Below are positions 1-7,058 of a stretch of 24,289 nucleotides of DNA, piece by piece (positions within the stretch are counted from its first letter, which is position 1; the number at the start of each line of letters is the position of its first letter). The DNA is from AVCC01 sp039920865 (GTDB lineage: Bacteria; Pseudomonadota; Gammaproteobacteria; Burkholderiales; Burkholderiaceae_D). The notes below the pieces were generated by a model, which saw only the letters and a program-made list of their open reading frames with translations, did not search any database and was not told where the DNA came from. The position numbers and the translations under genes were made by a program. The stretch is taken from NCBI GenBank assembly GCA_039920865.1, contig JBDSCZ010000170.1, forward strand, positions 1 to 24,289. Reading direction: 5' to 3'.

Positions 1-5
1 TCTCT

Positions 6-776
6 TTACATTGATTTAATTCGTTCAACCAGCTCGGCACCAAAGGCGATGTAGGCTTGCGCCCCTTTCGAGGCGGGATCAAAGTTAACCCCAGGCATGC
101 CGTAGGAAGGCGCTTCCGCCAGCCGCACGTTGCGCGGAATAATGCTTTTGAAAACCTTGTCGCCGAAATGCTGTTCGAGCTGGGTCGAAACCTGCTGCGA
201 CAAGGTCATGCGCGGGTCGAACATCACCCGCAACAAACCGATGATGCTGAGGTCGGGATTCAGGTTCGCGTGTACTTTCTTGATGGTATTGACCAAATCC
301 GACAAACCCTCCAGCGCATAGTATTCGCACTGCATCGGGATGATCACGCCATGCGCGGCGCACAACCCGTTCAGAGTCAGCATCGACAACGCAGGTGGGC
401 AATCGATCAGGATGAAATCGTATTCTGCAGCGACTTGCACCAGCGCGTCTTTCAGTCGTTTTTCGCGGTTTTCCAGCTCTACCATTTCCACTTCGGCGCC
501 GGCCAGTTCGCGGTTGGCCGGCAGCACGTCAAACTTCCCGGTTTCGGAAACCAGCCGCGCAGTTGCCACATCCGACATTCCAAGCAGCACTTCATAGACC
601 GAGGCCTGCAGCTTGGCCTTGTTGATGCCGGCACCCATGGTTGCATTGCCCTGCGGGTCGAGATCGACCAGCAGCACGCGCTGGCCGATTTTTGCCAGGC
701 CAGCAGACAGATTGACGGTGGTGGTGGTTTTGCCGACCCCACCTTTTTGATTGGCGATGCAGAAGATTTTTGCCAT
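6..776 (-). CDS. parA: ParA/Soj chromosome-partitioning ATPase
   Basis: ParA is a deviant-Walker ATPase that works with ParB bound at parS to segregate the newly replicated origin region; it binds DNA non-specifically in its ATP dimer form. The 256-aa product has the deviant Walker A KGGVGKTT (residues 11-18, signature Lys11), the VDLDPQGN switch region (37-44), the Walker B-type IDCPP (124-128) and the C-terminal PRNVRLAEAPSYG block (214-226) typical of chromosomal Soj proteins. Length and lack of an N-terminal HTH fit the chromosomal (type Ib-like) class. The gene begins 9 bp after the lysE-type remnant and probably ends the mnmG-rsmG transcript. The stop codon is 5 bases from the window edge and is followed on the minus strand by AGAGA, which may be the ribosome-binding site of parB outside the window. 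Two parS sites upstream of mnmG support a complete ParABS system. Confidence 0.97.
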   Translation of the reverse strand: MAKIFCIANQKGGVGKTTTTVNLSAGLAKIGQRVLLVDLDPQGNATMGAGINKAKLQASVYEVLLGMSDVATARLVSETGKFDVLPANRELAGAEVEMVELENREKRLKDALVQVAAEYDFILIDCPPALSMLTLNGLCAAHGVIIPMQCEYYALEGLSDLVNTIKKVHANLNPDLSIIGLLRVMFDPRMTLSQQVSTQLEQHFGDKVFKSIIPRNVRLAEAPSYGMPGVNFDPASKGAQAYIAFGAELVERIKSM

Positions 777-785
777 GGAATCGCT

Positions 786-992
786 TTAATTGGTCGTCAA
801 CTTGATGCCGAAACCGATCAGAAACAGGCCGGCAGCACGATGCGCTATTTTTGAAATTCGGGGATTACGCTGCAATTTCCCCGTCATTGCATGAACCACA
901 GCAACGCAGGAAAAACAGAACAGGATGGTGATCAAGCTGAAGGTGACAGCCATCGCCAGGATAAAACTCGGGTAACTCGTTATACCGAACAT
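786..992 (-). pseudogene. Internally deleted LysE/RhtB-family exporter remnant (68 codons)
   Basis: The frame encodes 68 aa, against about 200-210 aa for a LysE/RhtB amino-acid exporter. The start MFGITSYPSF resembles the usual start of this family. The rest (AMAVTFSLITILFC, then RNPRISKIAHRAAGLFLIGFGIKL) resembles its last transmembrane segments and C-terminus. I therefore read it as a gene that lost about 140 codons in frame, keeping both ends. It lies between rsmG and parA, where related genomes, as I recall them, carry a full-length LysE-family gene. A GAAAGAG sequence about 5 bp before the ATG could serve as a ribosome-binding site, so a two-helix peptide might still be made. The family call rests on recalled similarity and was not tested by a search. 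It could also be an unrelated small membrane protein. Confidence 0.6.
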
Positions 993-1037
993 AGCGCTCT
1001 TTCATCCACGGTTTTCGGGAGGGTGCGGGCTTGTCAC

Positions 1038-1688
1038 TCAGTGCGCAATGCGCTCGATAAATATCAGATGCCGCTGGGCCTGCAAGCCAGGCACTTTCAG
1101 CGCGCGCACTTCCCGCACCACCCAACCGGCCGGCAAGCGCGACAATTCCTGCTCTGGGTTGACGCCCTTCATCGCGATGAAGCGGCCGCCCGCCGCCAGT
1201 AAATGACCCGACCAGTTGATGAAGTCGGCCAATTCTGCAAAGGCGCGTGAAGTGATGGCGTCGAACTGCTGCGCCACCTGTAACTGTTCGACCCGTGCAG
1301 TATGAACAGTTACATTTGACAGACCTAGCTCGGCCTTGACCTGGGTCAGAAACGCGGTTTTCTTGTGCACGGTATCGATCATTGCGATCTGAATTTCAGG
1401 CCGGGCAATCGCCAGCACCATGCCCGGCAAGCCGCCGCCGGCACCGACATCGAGAACATTTTTCACACCATCGAATGCGGCAACCGCAGCCAGCGAATCA
1501 AGCACATGCTGGGTCACCATCTGGGCCGGATCGCGCACCGCAGTCAGGTTATAGACGGCATTCCATTTAATTAATAAGGCTAGATAATCCATCAAAAGAG
1601 CAATTTGCCGCTCGCTCAAGTCGAGTTGCAGGGTAGTCGCTCCTTGTGCCAGCGTGCTGCTCAGAGCAGTCCGATCGAATCCTTGCAT
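1038..1688 (-). CDS. rsmG: 16S rRNA (guanine-527 N7)-methyltransferase RsmG (GidB)
   Basis: RsmG uses SAM to methylate N7 of G527 in the 530 loop of 16S rRNA; its loss classically gives low-level streptomycin resistance. The 216-aa product has the conserved KWNAVYNLTA (41-50), the SAM-binding motif DVGAGGGLPG (80-89), SRAF (147-150) and the KG pair (174-175) of the GidB family, at a length close to E. coli RsmG (207 aa). The start is well supported: GAGG about 6 bp before the ATG, overlapping the mnmG stop codon (TGAGGACAGCATG), so rsmG is probably translationally coupled to mnmG. The mnmG-rsmG order is conserved in many bacteria. Confidence 0.97.
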   Translation of the reverse strand: MQGFDRTALSSTLAQGATTLQLDLSERQIALLMDYLALLIKWNAVYNLTAVRDPAQMVTQHVLDSLAAVAAFDGVKNVLDVGAGGGLPGMVLAIARPEIQIAMIDTVHKKTAFLTQVKAELGLSNVTVHTARVEQLQVAQQFDAITSRAFAELADFINWSGHLLAAGGRFIAMKGVNPEQELSRLPAGWVVREVRALKVPGLQAQRHLIFIERIAH

Positions 1689-1695
1689 GCTGTCC

Positions 1696-3642
1696 TCAAG
1701 CTTCTGGTTGTGGTTCTGTCGCCGCAGCGGCGAACTGGTTGTATCCGCGCTTTTTCAGATGCACCAGCAACAGCGATATGGCCGCCGGCGTGATGCCGGA
1801 AATTCGCGAGGCCTGACCCAGAGTTTCCGGCCGCTGCATATTGAGTTTCTGCTTCACTTCAATCGACAGACCATTGACCTCCAGATAATCGAACTGGGGT
1901 GGCAATATCAAATTCTCGAAATGGGCATGGCGCGTCACCTCTTTGGCCTGGCGCTCGATATAGCCAGCATACTTGAGCTGAATTTCAACCTGTTCCTTGA
2001 GTTCGCCTTGATCCTCCTGCAGCGCCCCAAGAGCGGCCAAGCCCTGCCCCTCCAACCCGGTCAGCGTCATCAAGCGGTCGTAACTTACGTCCGGGCGTCG
2101 CAGCAAATCGGCCAGCGAGTATTCGCGCTCTATCACCTTGCCGATGACCCGCACCGCTTCTGCGTCTGCCAGCATGCGCGGACTGACCCAGGTTGACTTG
2201 AGCCGTTGCAATTCCAATGCGATTGCTTCGCGTTTTTGCTCGAACTGCGCCCACTGCTTATCGCCGACGCAACCCAGTCTGCGACCGATTTCGGTCAGGC
2301 GCATGTCGGCGTTATCCTCGCGCAAACTCAGTCGGTATTCGGCGCGACTGGTAAACATCCGGTATGGTTCCTGCACGCCTTTGGTGATCAGGTCATCTAC
2401 CAGCACTCCCAGATAGGCCTGATCGCGCCCCGGAGTCCAGGCCGTTTGCTCCTGTCCCTGCAACGCGGCATTCAAGCCAGCCAACATGCCCTGCGCTGCC
2501 GCTTCCTCGTAGCCGGTGGTGCCATTGATTTGGCCAGCAAAGAACAAGCCTTTGATCAGCTTGGTTTCCAGCGACGCTTTCAATCCGCGCGGATCGAAAT
2601 AATCATATTCAATCGCATAGCCTGGTCGCAGGATGTGGGCATTTTCCATTCCGCGCATCGATTGCACCAGGGCCAACTGAACATCGAATGGCAGACTGGT
2701 CGAAATCCCGTTCGGATAATACTCGTTGGTGGTCAAGCCTTCCGGCTCCAGGAAAATTTGATGCGAAGCCTTATCGGCAAAGCGATGAATCTTGTCCTCG
2801 ATCGACGGACAATAACGCGGCCCTACCCCTTCGATAACGCCGGTGTACATCGGGCTCCGATCCAGTCCGGCGCGAATGATGTCATGCGTGTGCTGGTTGG
2901 TGTGCGTAATCCAGCACGGCAACTGGGACGGATGCATGGCGACCGTTCCCATCACTGAAAAAACCGGAATCGGATCCAGATCGCCGGCCTGCTCCTGCAT
3001 CAAGGAAAAATCGATGGTGCGGCCATCGATACGCGGCGGCGTGCCAGTTTTCAACCGCCCTTGTGGTAGCTTCAACTCCTTCAATCTGGCTGATAGCGAA
3101 ATTGCCGGCAGATCGCCGGCGCGCCCGGCCGCGTAATTATTCAGCCCAACATGTATTTTTCCATCCAGAAAAGTACCGGCGGTCAGCACCACGGTACGGC
3201 TACGGAAGCGTATGCCAATCTGCGTTACCGCGCCGACCACCCGATCTCCCTCCACCACCAGGTCATCGACCGCCTGCTGGAACAGCCACAAATTCGGCTG
3301 ATTCTCCAACCTGGAACGAATTGCCTGCTTATATAGAATCCGGTCTGCCTGGGCGCGGGTCGCCCGAACCGCCGGGCCTTTTGACGAATTCAGTATCCGA
3401 AACTGGATCCCCGCCTCATCGGTCGCGATCGCCATCGCACCACCCATCGCATCAATTTCGCGCACCAGATGGCCCTTGCCGATACCGCCAATCGACGGAT
3501 TGCATGACATTTGACCCAGGGTTTCAATATTATGCGTAAGCAACAGCGTCTTTTGCCCCATGCGGGCTGCGGCAAGTGCAGCCTCGGTGCCGGCATGTCC
3601 ACCGCCAACGACAATGACATCAAACTCTTTGGGAAAATACAT
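1696..3642 (-). CDS. mnmG: tRNA uridine-34 5-carboxymethylaminomethyl modification enzyme MnmG (GidA)
   Basis: With MnmE, MnmG uses FAD and a folate one-carbon donor to install (carboxymethyl)aminomethyl groups at wobble U34 of tRNAs. Numbered from the chosen ATG (648 aa), it has the FAD dinucleotide motif GGGHAG (13-18), SCNPSIGGIGKGHLVREID (46-64, Cys47), PRYCPSIEDK (275-284, Cys278, matching the catalytic Cys of E. coli MnmG), YYPNGISTSLP (308-318) and GQINGTTGYEEAAAQG (370-385). The open frame extends 38 codons upstream to 3756, but those residues (MFHVKQ...) are not family-like and the first of them are simply a parS site read as protein. MYFPKEFDVIVVGGG is the usual N-terminus, so I place the start at 3642, although its ribosome-binding site is weak. 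It heads the mnmG-rsmG-parA transcript. Confidence 0.96.
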   Translation of the reverse strand: MYFPKEFDVIVVGGGHAGTEAALAAARMGQKTLLLTHNIETLGQMSCNPSIGGIGKGHLVREIDAMGGAMAIATDEAGIQFRILNSSKGPAVRATRAQADRILYKQAIRSRLENQPNLWLFQQAVDDLVVEGDRVVGAVTQIGIRFRSRTVVLTAGTFLDGKIHVGLNNYAAGRAGDLPAISLSARLKELKLPQGRLKTGTPPRIDGRTIDFSLMQEQAGDLDPIPVFSVMGTVAMHPSQLPCWITHTNQHTHDIIRAGLDRSPMYTGVIEGVGPRYCPSIEDKIHRFADKASHQIFLEPEGLTTNEYYPNGISTSLPFDVQLALVQSMRGMENAHILRPGYAIEYDYFDPRGLKASLETKLIKGLFFAGQINGTTGYEEAAAQGMLAGLNAALQGQEQTAWTPGRDQAYLGVLVDDLITKGVQEPYRMFTSRAEYRLSLREDNADMRLTEIGRRLGCVGDKQWAQFEQKREAIALELQRLKSTWVSPRMLADAEAVRVIGKVIEREYSLADLLRRPDVSYDRLMTLTGLEGQGLAALGALQEDQGELKEQVEIQLKYAGYIERQAKEVTRHAHFENLILPPQFDYLEVNGLSIEVKQKLNMQRPETLGQASRISGITPAAISLLLVHLKKRGYNQFAAAATEPQPEA

Positions 3643-3739
3643 AGTACGTTTCAAGAAGGCGTGAGCGAAAACAGAATTATAAGGTTTTTCAGCCTCCGAC
3701 ATTGTCGCATTTAGAATTTTGCGGAAAATTGGCATATCC

Positions 3740-3755
3740 TGTTTCACGTGAAACA
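3740..3755. promoter_or_regulatory. parS: parS centromere site 1 (perfect 16-bp palindrome)
   Basis: TGTTTCACGTGAAACA is an exact match to the widely conserved parS consensus bound by ParB. It lies about 100 bp upstream of the chosen mnmG start, inside a false N-terminal extension of that frame. ParB loads here and spreads, marking the origin region for ParA. Confidence 0.95.
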
Positions 3756-3822
3756 ATTAAATATTGACGGTGAAGTTGACTGAATCCTGCTTCCGCTCAA
3801 TCGAAATCTAGTGTTCTAACGA

Positions 3823-3838
3823 TGTTTCACGTGGAACA
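3823..3838. promoter_or_regulatory. parS: parS centromere site 2 (one mismatch)
   Basis: TGTTTCACGTGGAACA differs from the parS consensus at one base, and from site 1 at that same base. It starts 83 bp after site 1 and ends 37 bp before the alcohol dehydrogenase ATG, so ParB loading here could also influence that gene's promoter. Confidence 0.9.
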
Positions 3839-3875
3839 AAGCATTCACAATTAAACCTATAATGGAGATTAAATC

Positions 3876-5030
3876 ATGTCTTTCGAATTCAGCACCGTAC
3901 CGCATATCATCAGCGAATTGGGCGCCGCAACACGGCTCGGTGCCATCGTGGCGGAATACTTCCCTCCGGTGCGACACGCATTGATTGTGACTGATGCAGG
4001 CTTTGCCCGAACCGGCCTGCTTGATGCGCCGGCAGCGAGTTTGCGCGCTGCCGGCATTTCAGTGCAGCTATACACTGACGTGCTGGCCGACCCACCGGAA
4101 GCTCTTATCTTGCAAGCTGTGGAGCAGGTACGGCAACATCCGGTCGACATCGTCATTGGCCTTGGCGGCGGCAGCTCAATGGATGTTGCCAAATTGATTG
4201 CTGCGCTGTTTAGCGGCGAGCAGACTCTGTCAAGCATGTATGGGATTGGCAATATCAAATCCAGACGTCTGCCTTTGATGCAAATGCCGACCACCGCCGG
4301 CACTGGTTCGGAGGTTACCCCTATCTCGATCGTCACTACCGGCGCAACCACCAAGATGGGCGTCGTCTCACCCGTCCTGTATGCGGATATGGCAATCCTG
4401 GACGCGGCATTAACCGTGGGATTGCCGGCCAAGACAACCGCCGCCACCGGTATCGACGCCATGGTGCATGCGATAGAAGCGTATACCAGCAGGCACAAAA
4501 AGAATCCTCTGTCGGACATGCTGGCGCGCCAGGCACTCGCCTTGTTGTCGCGCAACATCATTGCAGCCTGTACAAACGGCAATGATTTGGCCGTCAGGCA
4601 AAATATGTTGCTGGGCGCGATGCTGGCCGGGCAAGCGTTCGCTAATGCGCCGGTGGCGGCCGTACATGCGTTGGCCTATCCGATTGGCGGCATCTTCCAC
4701 GTGTCGCACGGCCTGTCGAACGCGCTGGTTTTGCCGCACGTGCTGCGCTTCAATGCAGTAGCAGCCGCGGCCGAATATGCGGAGTTGGCTGAAATCGTTA
4801 CTCCGGGAATACTGGGCAGCGAAGAAGCACGCTCGCAAGGCTTAATTGCTGCATTGCAGCAGATCGCAGCCGGGATCGGTATCGAGACCCGCCTGCAACA
4901 GGTCGGCATCAGTAACATCGATTTAGATCGTCTGGCCGATGCCGCTATGCTACAAACCCGCCTGCTGACGAACAACCCGCGCGAAGTCACGCGGCAGGAT
5001 GCCTACGCAATTTATTCGGCCGCGTTCTGA
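3876..5030 (+). CDS. Iron-containing (group III) alcohol dehydrogenase
   Basis: This is an NAD(P)-dependent, metal-requiring alcohol dehydrogenase of the Fe-ADH superfamily, cytosolic and 384 aa, the usual length. Visible motifs are the nucleotide-binding GLGGGSSMDVAK (95-106), PTTAGTGSEVT (138-148), and the four metal ligands in the spacing seen in FucO: Asp194 and His198 in TGIDAMVHAIEAY, His264 in AVHALAYP, and His278 in FHVSHG. The ATG follows GGAG about 9 bp upstream. It is a monocistronic plus-strand gene between parS and a two-way terminator, convergent with livM. Substrate cannot be told from sequence; YiaY-, 4-hydroxybutyrate- or maleylacetate-type relatives are all possible. The adjacent importer is convergent, so a shared pathway is not implied. 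Confidence 0.93.
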   Translation: MSFEFSTVPHIISELGAATRLGAIVAEYFPPVRHALIVTDAGFARTGLLDAPAASLRAAGISVQLYTDVLADPPEALILQAVEQVRQHPVDIVIGLGGGSSMDVAKLIAALFSGEQTLSSMYGIGNIKSRRLPLMQMPTTAGTGSEVTPISIVTTGATTKMGVVSPVLYADMAILDAALTVGLPAKTTAATGIDAMVHAIEAYTSRHKKNPLSDMLARQALALLSRNIIAACTNGNDLAVRQNMLLGAMLAGQAFANAPVAAVHALAYPIGGIFHVSHGLSNALVLPHVLRFNAVAAAAEYAELAEIVTPGILGSEEARSQGLIAALQQIAAGIGIETRLQQVGISNIDLDRLADAAMLQTRLLTNNPREVTRQDAYAIYSAAF

Positions 5031-5048
5031 ATTCTTGTTGGGCATAAA

Positions 5049-5071
5049 AAAAGGGGCTCAGCGCCCCTTTT
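5049..5071. terminator. Bidirectional rho-independent terminator
   Basis: AAAAGGGGC (5049-5057), loop TCAGC, GCCCCTTTT (5063-5071): a 9-bp stem with A-run on one side and T-run on the other. It lies between the convergent alcohol dehydrogenase and livM genes and can stop transcription from both sides. Confidence 0.9.
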
Positions 5072-5091
5072 CCGTAGTCTTAAGCCGCGCA

Positions 5092-6069
5092 TCAGGATGA
5101 TGATGCCGGAGAACGACCGAAGCGGGCCAGTATTTCACCGACGATTCCGCGTCGGAATGTCAGCACGCAAATGATAAAAATCAGACCGGTAATGATTGTC
5201 ACCGAATCGCCTAATGTCTGAAACCATTCGATGCCGGTTGCCGAAGACAGGAAATAACCCAGGCTGCCAAGCTTGTTTTCCAGTGAAATGATAATGATCG
5301 CGCCCACAATCGGTCCGATAATGGTGCCCATGCCACCCACCAGCGTCATCAGAACCACCAATCCGGACATGGCCCAATGGACATTGGTCAGGGTTTCAAA
5401 ACCCAGCACTACAGTCTTGGTGGCGCCTGCCAGACCAGCCAGTGCGGCCGACAACACGAATGCCAGCAGCTTGTAGCGATCCACATCGTAACCGAGTGAA
5501 ATTGCTCGCGGCTCGTTTTCTTTGATGGCCCGCAATACCTGGCCGAAAGGTGAATGGATGGTCCTGACGATCAACGCAAAGCCGGCAATCGAAATGGCCA
5601 GAACCACGTAATACAGAATCAGATCGTTGCCAAGGTCCACCAAGCCCAGCAAAGAGCCGCGTGGCACTCCCTGCAATCCATCTTCGCCACCGGTAAAAGG
5701 CGCCTGCAAATAGAAGAAGTAAAACATCTGTGCCAGCGCCAACGTAATCATCGTGAAATAAATACCTTGGCGCCGAATCGCCAGTGCACCCATCAGCAAG
5801 CCAATCACAGCAGACACCAGCACCCCAAACAGCACCCCAAGCTCCATCGGCAAGCCCCAAGTCTTTAACGCGTAACCGGCGGCATAACCTGCTCCGCCGA
5901 AAAAAATGGCATGACCAAAGGAAAGTAGCCCCGTATATCCAATTAACAGATTAAAGGCAGAAGCAAACAAGGCAAAACACAACACCTTCATCAGGAAAAT
6001 CGGGTACATCACTAGCGGTGCTACGCACGCCAGAACCAGCACAATTCCATAGCCAATTTTCTTGTTCAT
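5092..6069 (-). CDS. livM: Branched-chain amino acid-type ABC transporter permease LivM
   Basis: This is one of two inner-membrane permeases of a HAAT-family (Liv-type) importer. The 325-aa protein is almost entirely hydrophobic, with closely spaced transmembrane segments from residue 6. It has the LivM-typical LLIGYTGLLSFGHAIFFG near residues 41-58, and the cytoplasmic coupling region LAGLAGATKTVV followed by LMTLVGGMGTIIGPIVGA, which contacts the ATPase subunit. It is the last gene of the cassette: its ATG is separated from the livH stop by a single base (TGATATG), so the two are translationally coupled. Transcription ends at the shared terminator just downstream. Confidence 0.93.
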   Translation of the reverse strand: MNKKIGYGIVLVLACVAPLVMYPIFLMKVLCFALFASAFNLLIGYTGLLSFGHAIFFGGAGYAAGYALKTWGLPMELGVLFGVLVSAVIGLLMGALAIRRQGIYFTMITLALAQMFYFFYLQAPFTGGEDGLQGVPRGSLLGLVDLGNDLILYYVVLAISIAGFALIVRTIHSPFGQVLRAIKENEPRAISLGYDVDRYKLLAFVLSAALAGLAGATKTVVLGFETLTNVHWAMSGLVVLMTLVGGMGTIIGPIVGAIIIISLENKLGSLGYFLSSATGIEWFQTLGDSVTIITGLIFIICVLTFRRGIVGEILARFGRSPASSS

Positions 6070-6070
6070 A

Positions 6071-6955
6071 TCATTTCTCTTTCCCGAACAGTCCAGCCGG
6101 GCGGATCATCAGCACGATCGCCATGAGTATAAACACCACAGTGGCAGAAGCTTCCGGGTAAAACACCCGCGTCATGCCTTCGATCACACCCAGGCCCAAG
6201 CCAGTCAAAATGGAACCGAGGATGGAACCCATGCCACCAATTACAACCACCGCAAACACGATAATGATCAGGTGCGACCCCATTAGCGGCGACACCTGTA
6301 TTATTGGTGCCGCCAATACTCCCGCAAAGGCCGCCAAAGCGACGCCAAAGCCGTAAGTCAACGTGACCATCAGGGGCACGTTGATGCCAAATGCCTCCAC
6401 CAGCTTGGGGTTTTCAGTGCCTGCACGCAAATAGGCTCCGAGCTTGGTTTTTTCGATCATAAACCAGGTTGCAAAGCATACGATTAGCGAAGCCAGCACC
6501 ACCCAGGCACGATAGTTCGGCAGATACATGAAGCCGAGGTCGGTACCGCCAGCCAGCACATCCGGCACCGGATACGACTGGCCTGATACGCCGTAAATAG
6601 AACGAAAAATGCCCTCTGCCAGCAGCGTGATGCCAAACGTTAGCAACAAGCCATACACGTGATCGAGTTTGTACAGCCAGCGCAACATGGTGCGCTCGAT
6701 CACGATGCCGATTGCGCCCACCGCCAACGGCGACAGCAACAGCATCAGCCAGTAATTCAGGCCGAAATAAGTCAGTCCCATCCAAGCGAAAAACGCCCCC
6801 ATCATGTACAGGGCGCCATGGGCAAAGTTGATTACATTGAGCAAACCGAAAATGACCGCCAGACCGAGCGACAGCATCGCGTAAAACGAACCGTTGACCA
6901 GGCCTAACAACAGCTGGCTCAACATCGCCTGCATGGGAATGTCAAAAATATCCAT
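6071..6955 (-). CDS. livH: Branched-chain amino acid-type ABC transporter permease LivH
   Basis: This is the second permease of the importer; it would form a heterodimer with LivM. The 294-aa hydrophobic protein carries the family block GLVNGSFYAMLSLGLAVIFG (18-37), then LLNVINFAHGALYMMGAF, and near the C-terminus VVVIGGMGSILGSILTG, the ATPase-coupling region. No clear ribosome-binding site precedes the first ATG at 6955. A start at the Met at residue 8 (position 6934) is possible and would shorten it by 7 aa. It is separated from the binding-protein gene by about 100 bp that contain two hairpins, one of them terminator-like, so its expression may be lower than that of the binding protein. 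Confidence 0.93.
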   Translation of the reverse strand: MDIFDIPMQAMLSQLLLGLVNGSFYAMLSLGLAVIFGLLNVINFAHGALYMMGAFFAWMGLTYFGLNYWLMLLLSPLAVGAIGIVIERTMLRWLYKLDHVYGLLLTFGITLLAEGIFRSIYGVSGQSYPVPDVLAGGTDLGFMYLPNYRAWVVLASLIVCFATWFMIEKTKLGAYLRAGTENPKLVEAFGINVPLMVTLTYGFGVALAAFAGVLAAPIIQVSPLMGSHLIIIVFAVVVIGGMGSILGSILTGLGLGVIEGMTRVFYPEASATVVFILMAIVLMIRPAGLFGKEK

Positions 6956-7000
6956 ATGAATAGAAAATAAAAGTCATCCCGAGGGATAGTGGAACAAAAA

Positions 7001-7025
7001 CGGCGCACCAGACCACAATGCGCCG
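7001..7025 (-). terminator. Intra-operon terminator/attenuator between the binding-protein gene and livH
   Basis: Read on the minus strand: CGGCGCA, an 11-nt loop, TGCGCCG, then GC-free TTTTTG. A 7-bp GC-rich stem with a T-run directly after it is a moderate rho-independent terminator. Its place after a periplasmic binding-protein gene and before permease genes suggests partial termination that lowers permease mRNA. Confidence 0.6.
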
Positions 7026-7034
7026 CCCGAGTCA

Positions 7035-7051
7035 CGCTGCACTACGCAGCG
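7035..7051 (-). other. Hairpin immediately after the binding-protein stop codon
   Basis: CGCTGC, loop ACTAC, GCAGCG: a perfect 6-bp stem starting 8 bp downstream of the stop codon of the binding-protein gene on the minus strand. It has no T-run. It may protect the 3' end of the upstream mRNA segment together with the terminator-like hairpin that follows. Confidence 0.45.
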
Positions 7052-7058
7052 TTATGCG

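Noticed and set aside
57..854. 265-codon frame opposite parA
   Set aside because: Antisense shadow of parA with His/Gln/Arg-rich, non-family sequence.
3858..3863. TATAAT directly before the alcohol dehydrogenase gene as a -10 box
   Set aside because: It abuts the GGAG ribosome-binding site, so transcription would start after it and give a leaderless mRNA; no -35 is in place.
4691..4706. CTTCCACGTGTCGCAC as a further parS
   Set aside because: Only the central CACGTG core matches; the flanking arms are not symmetric.
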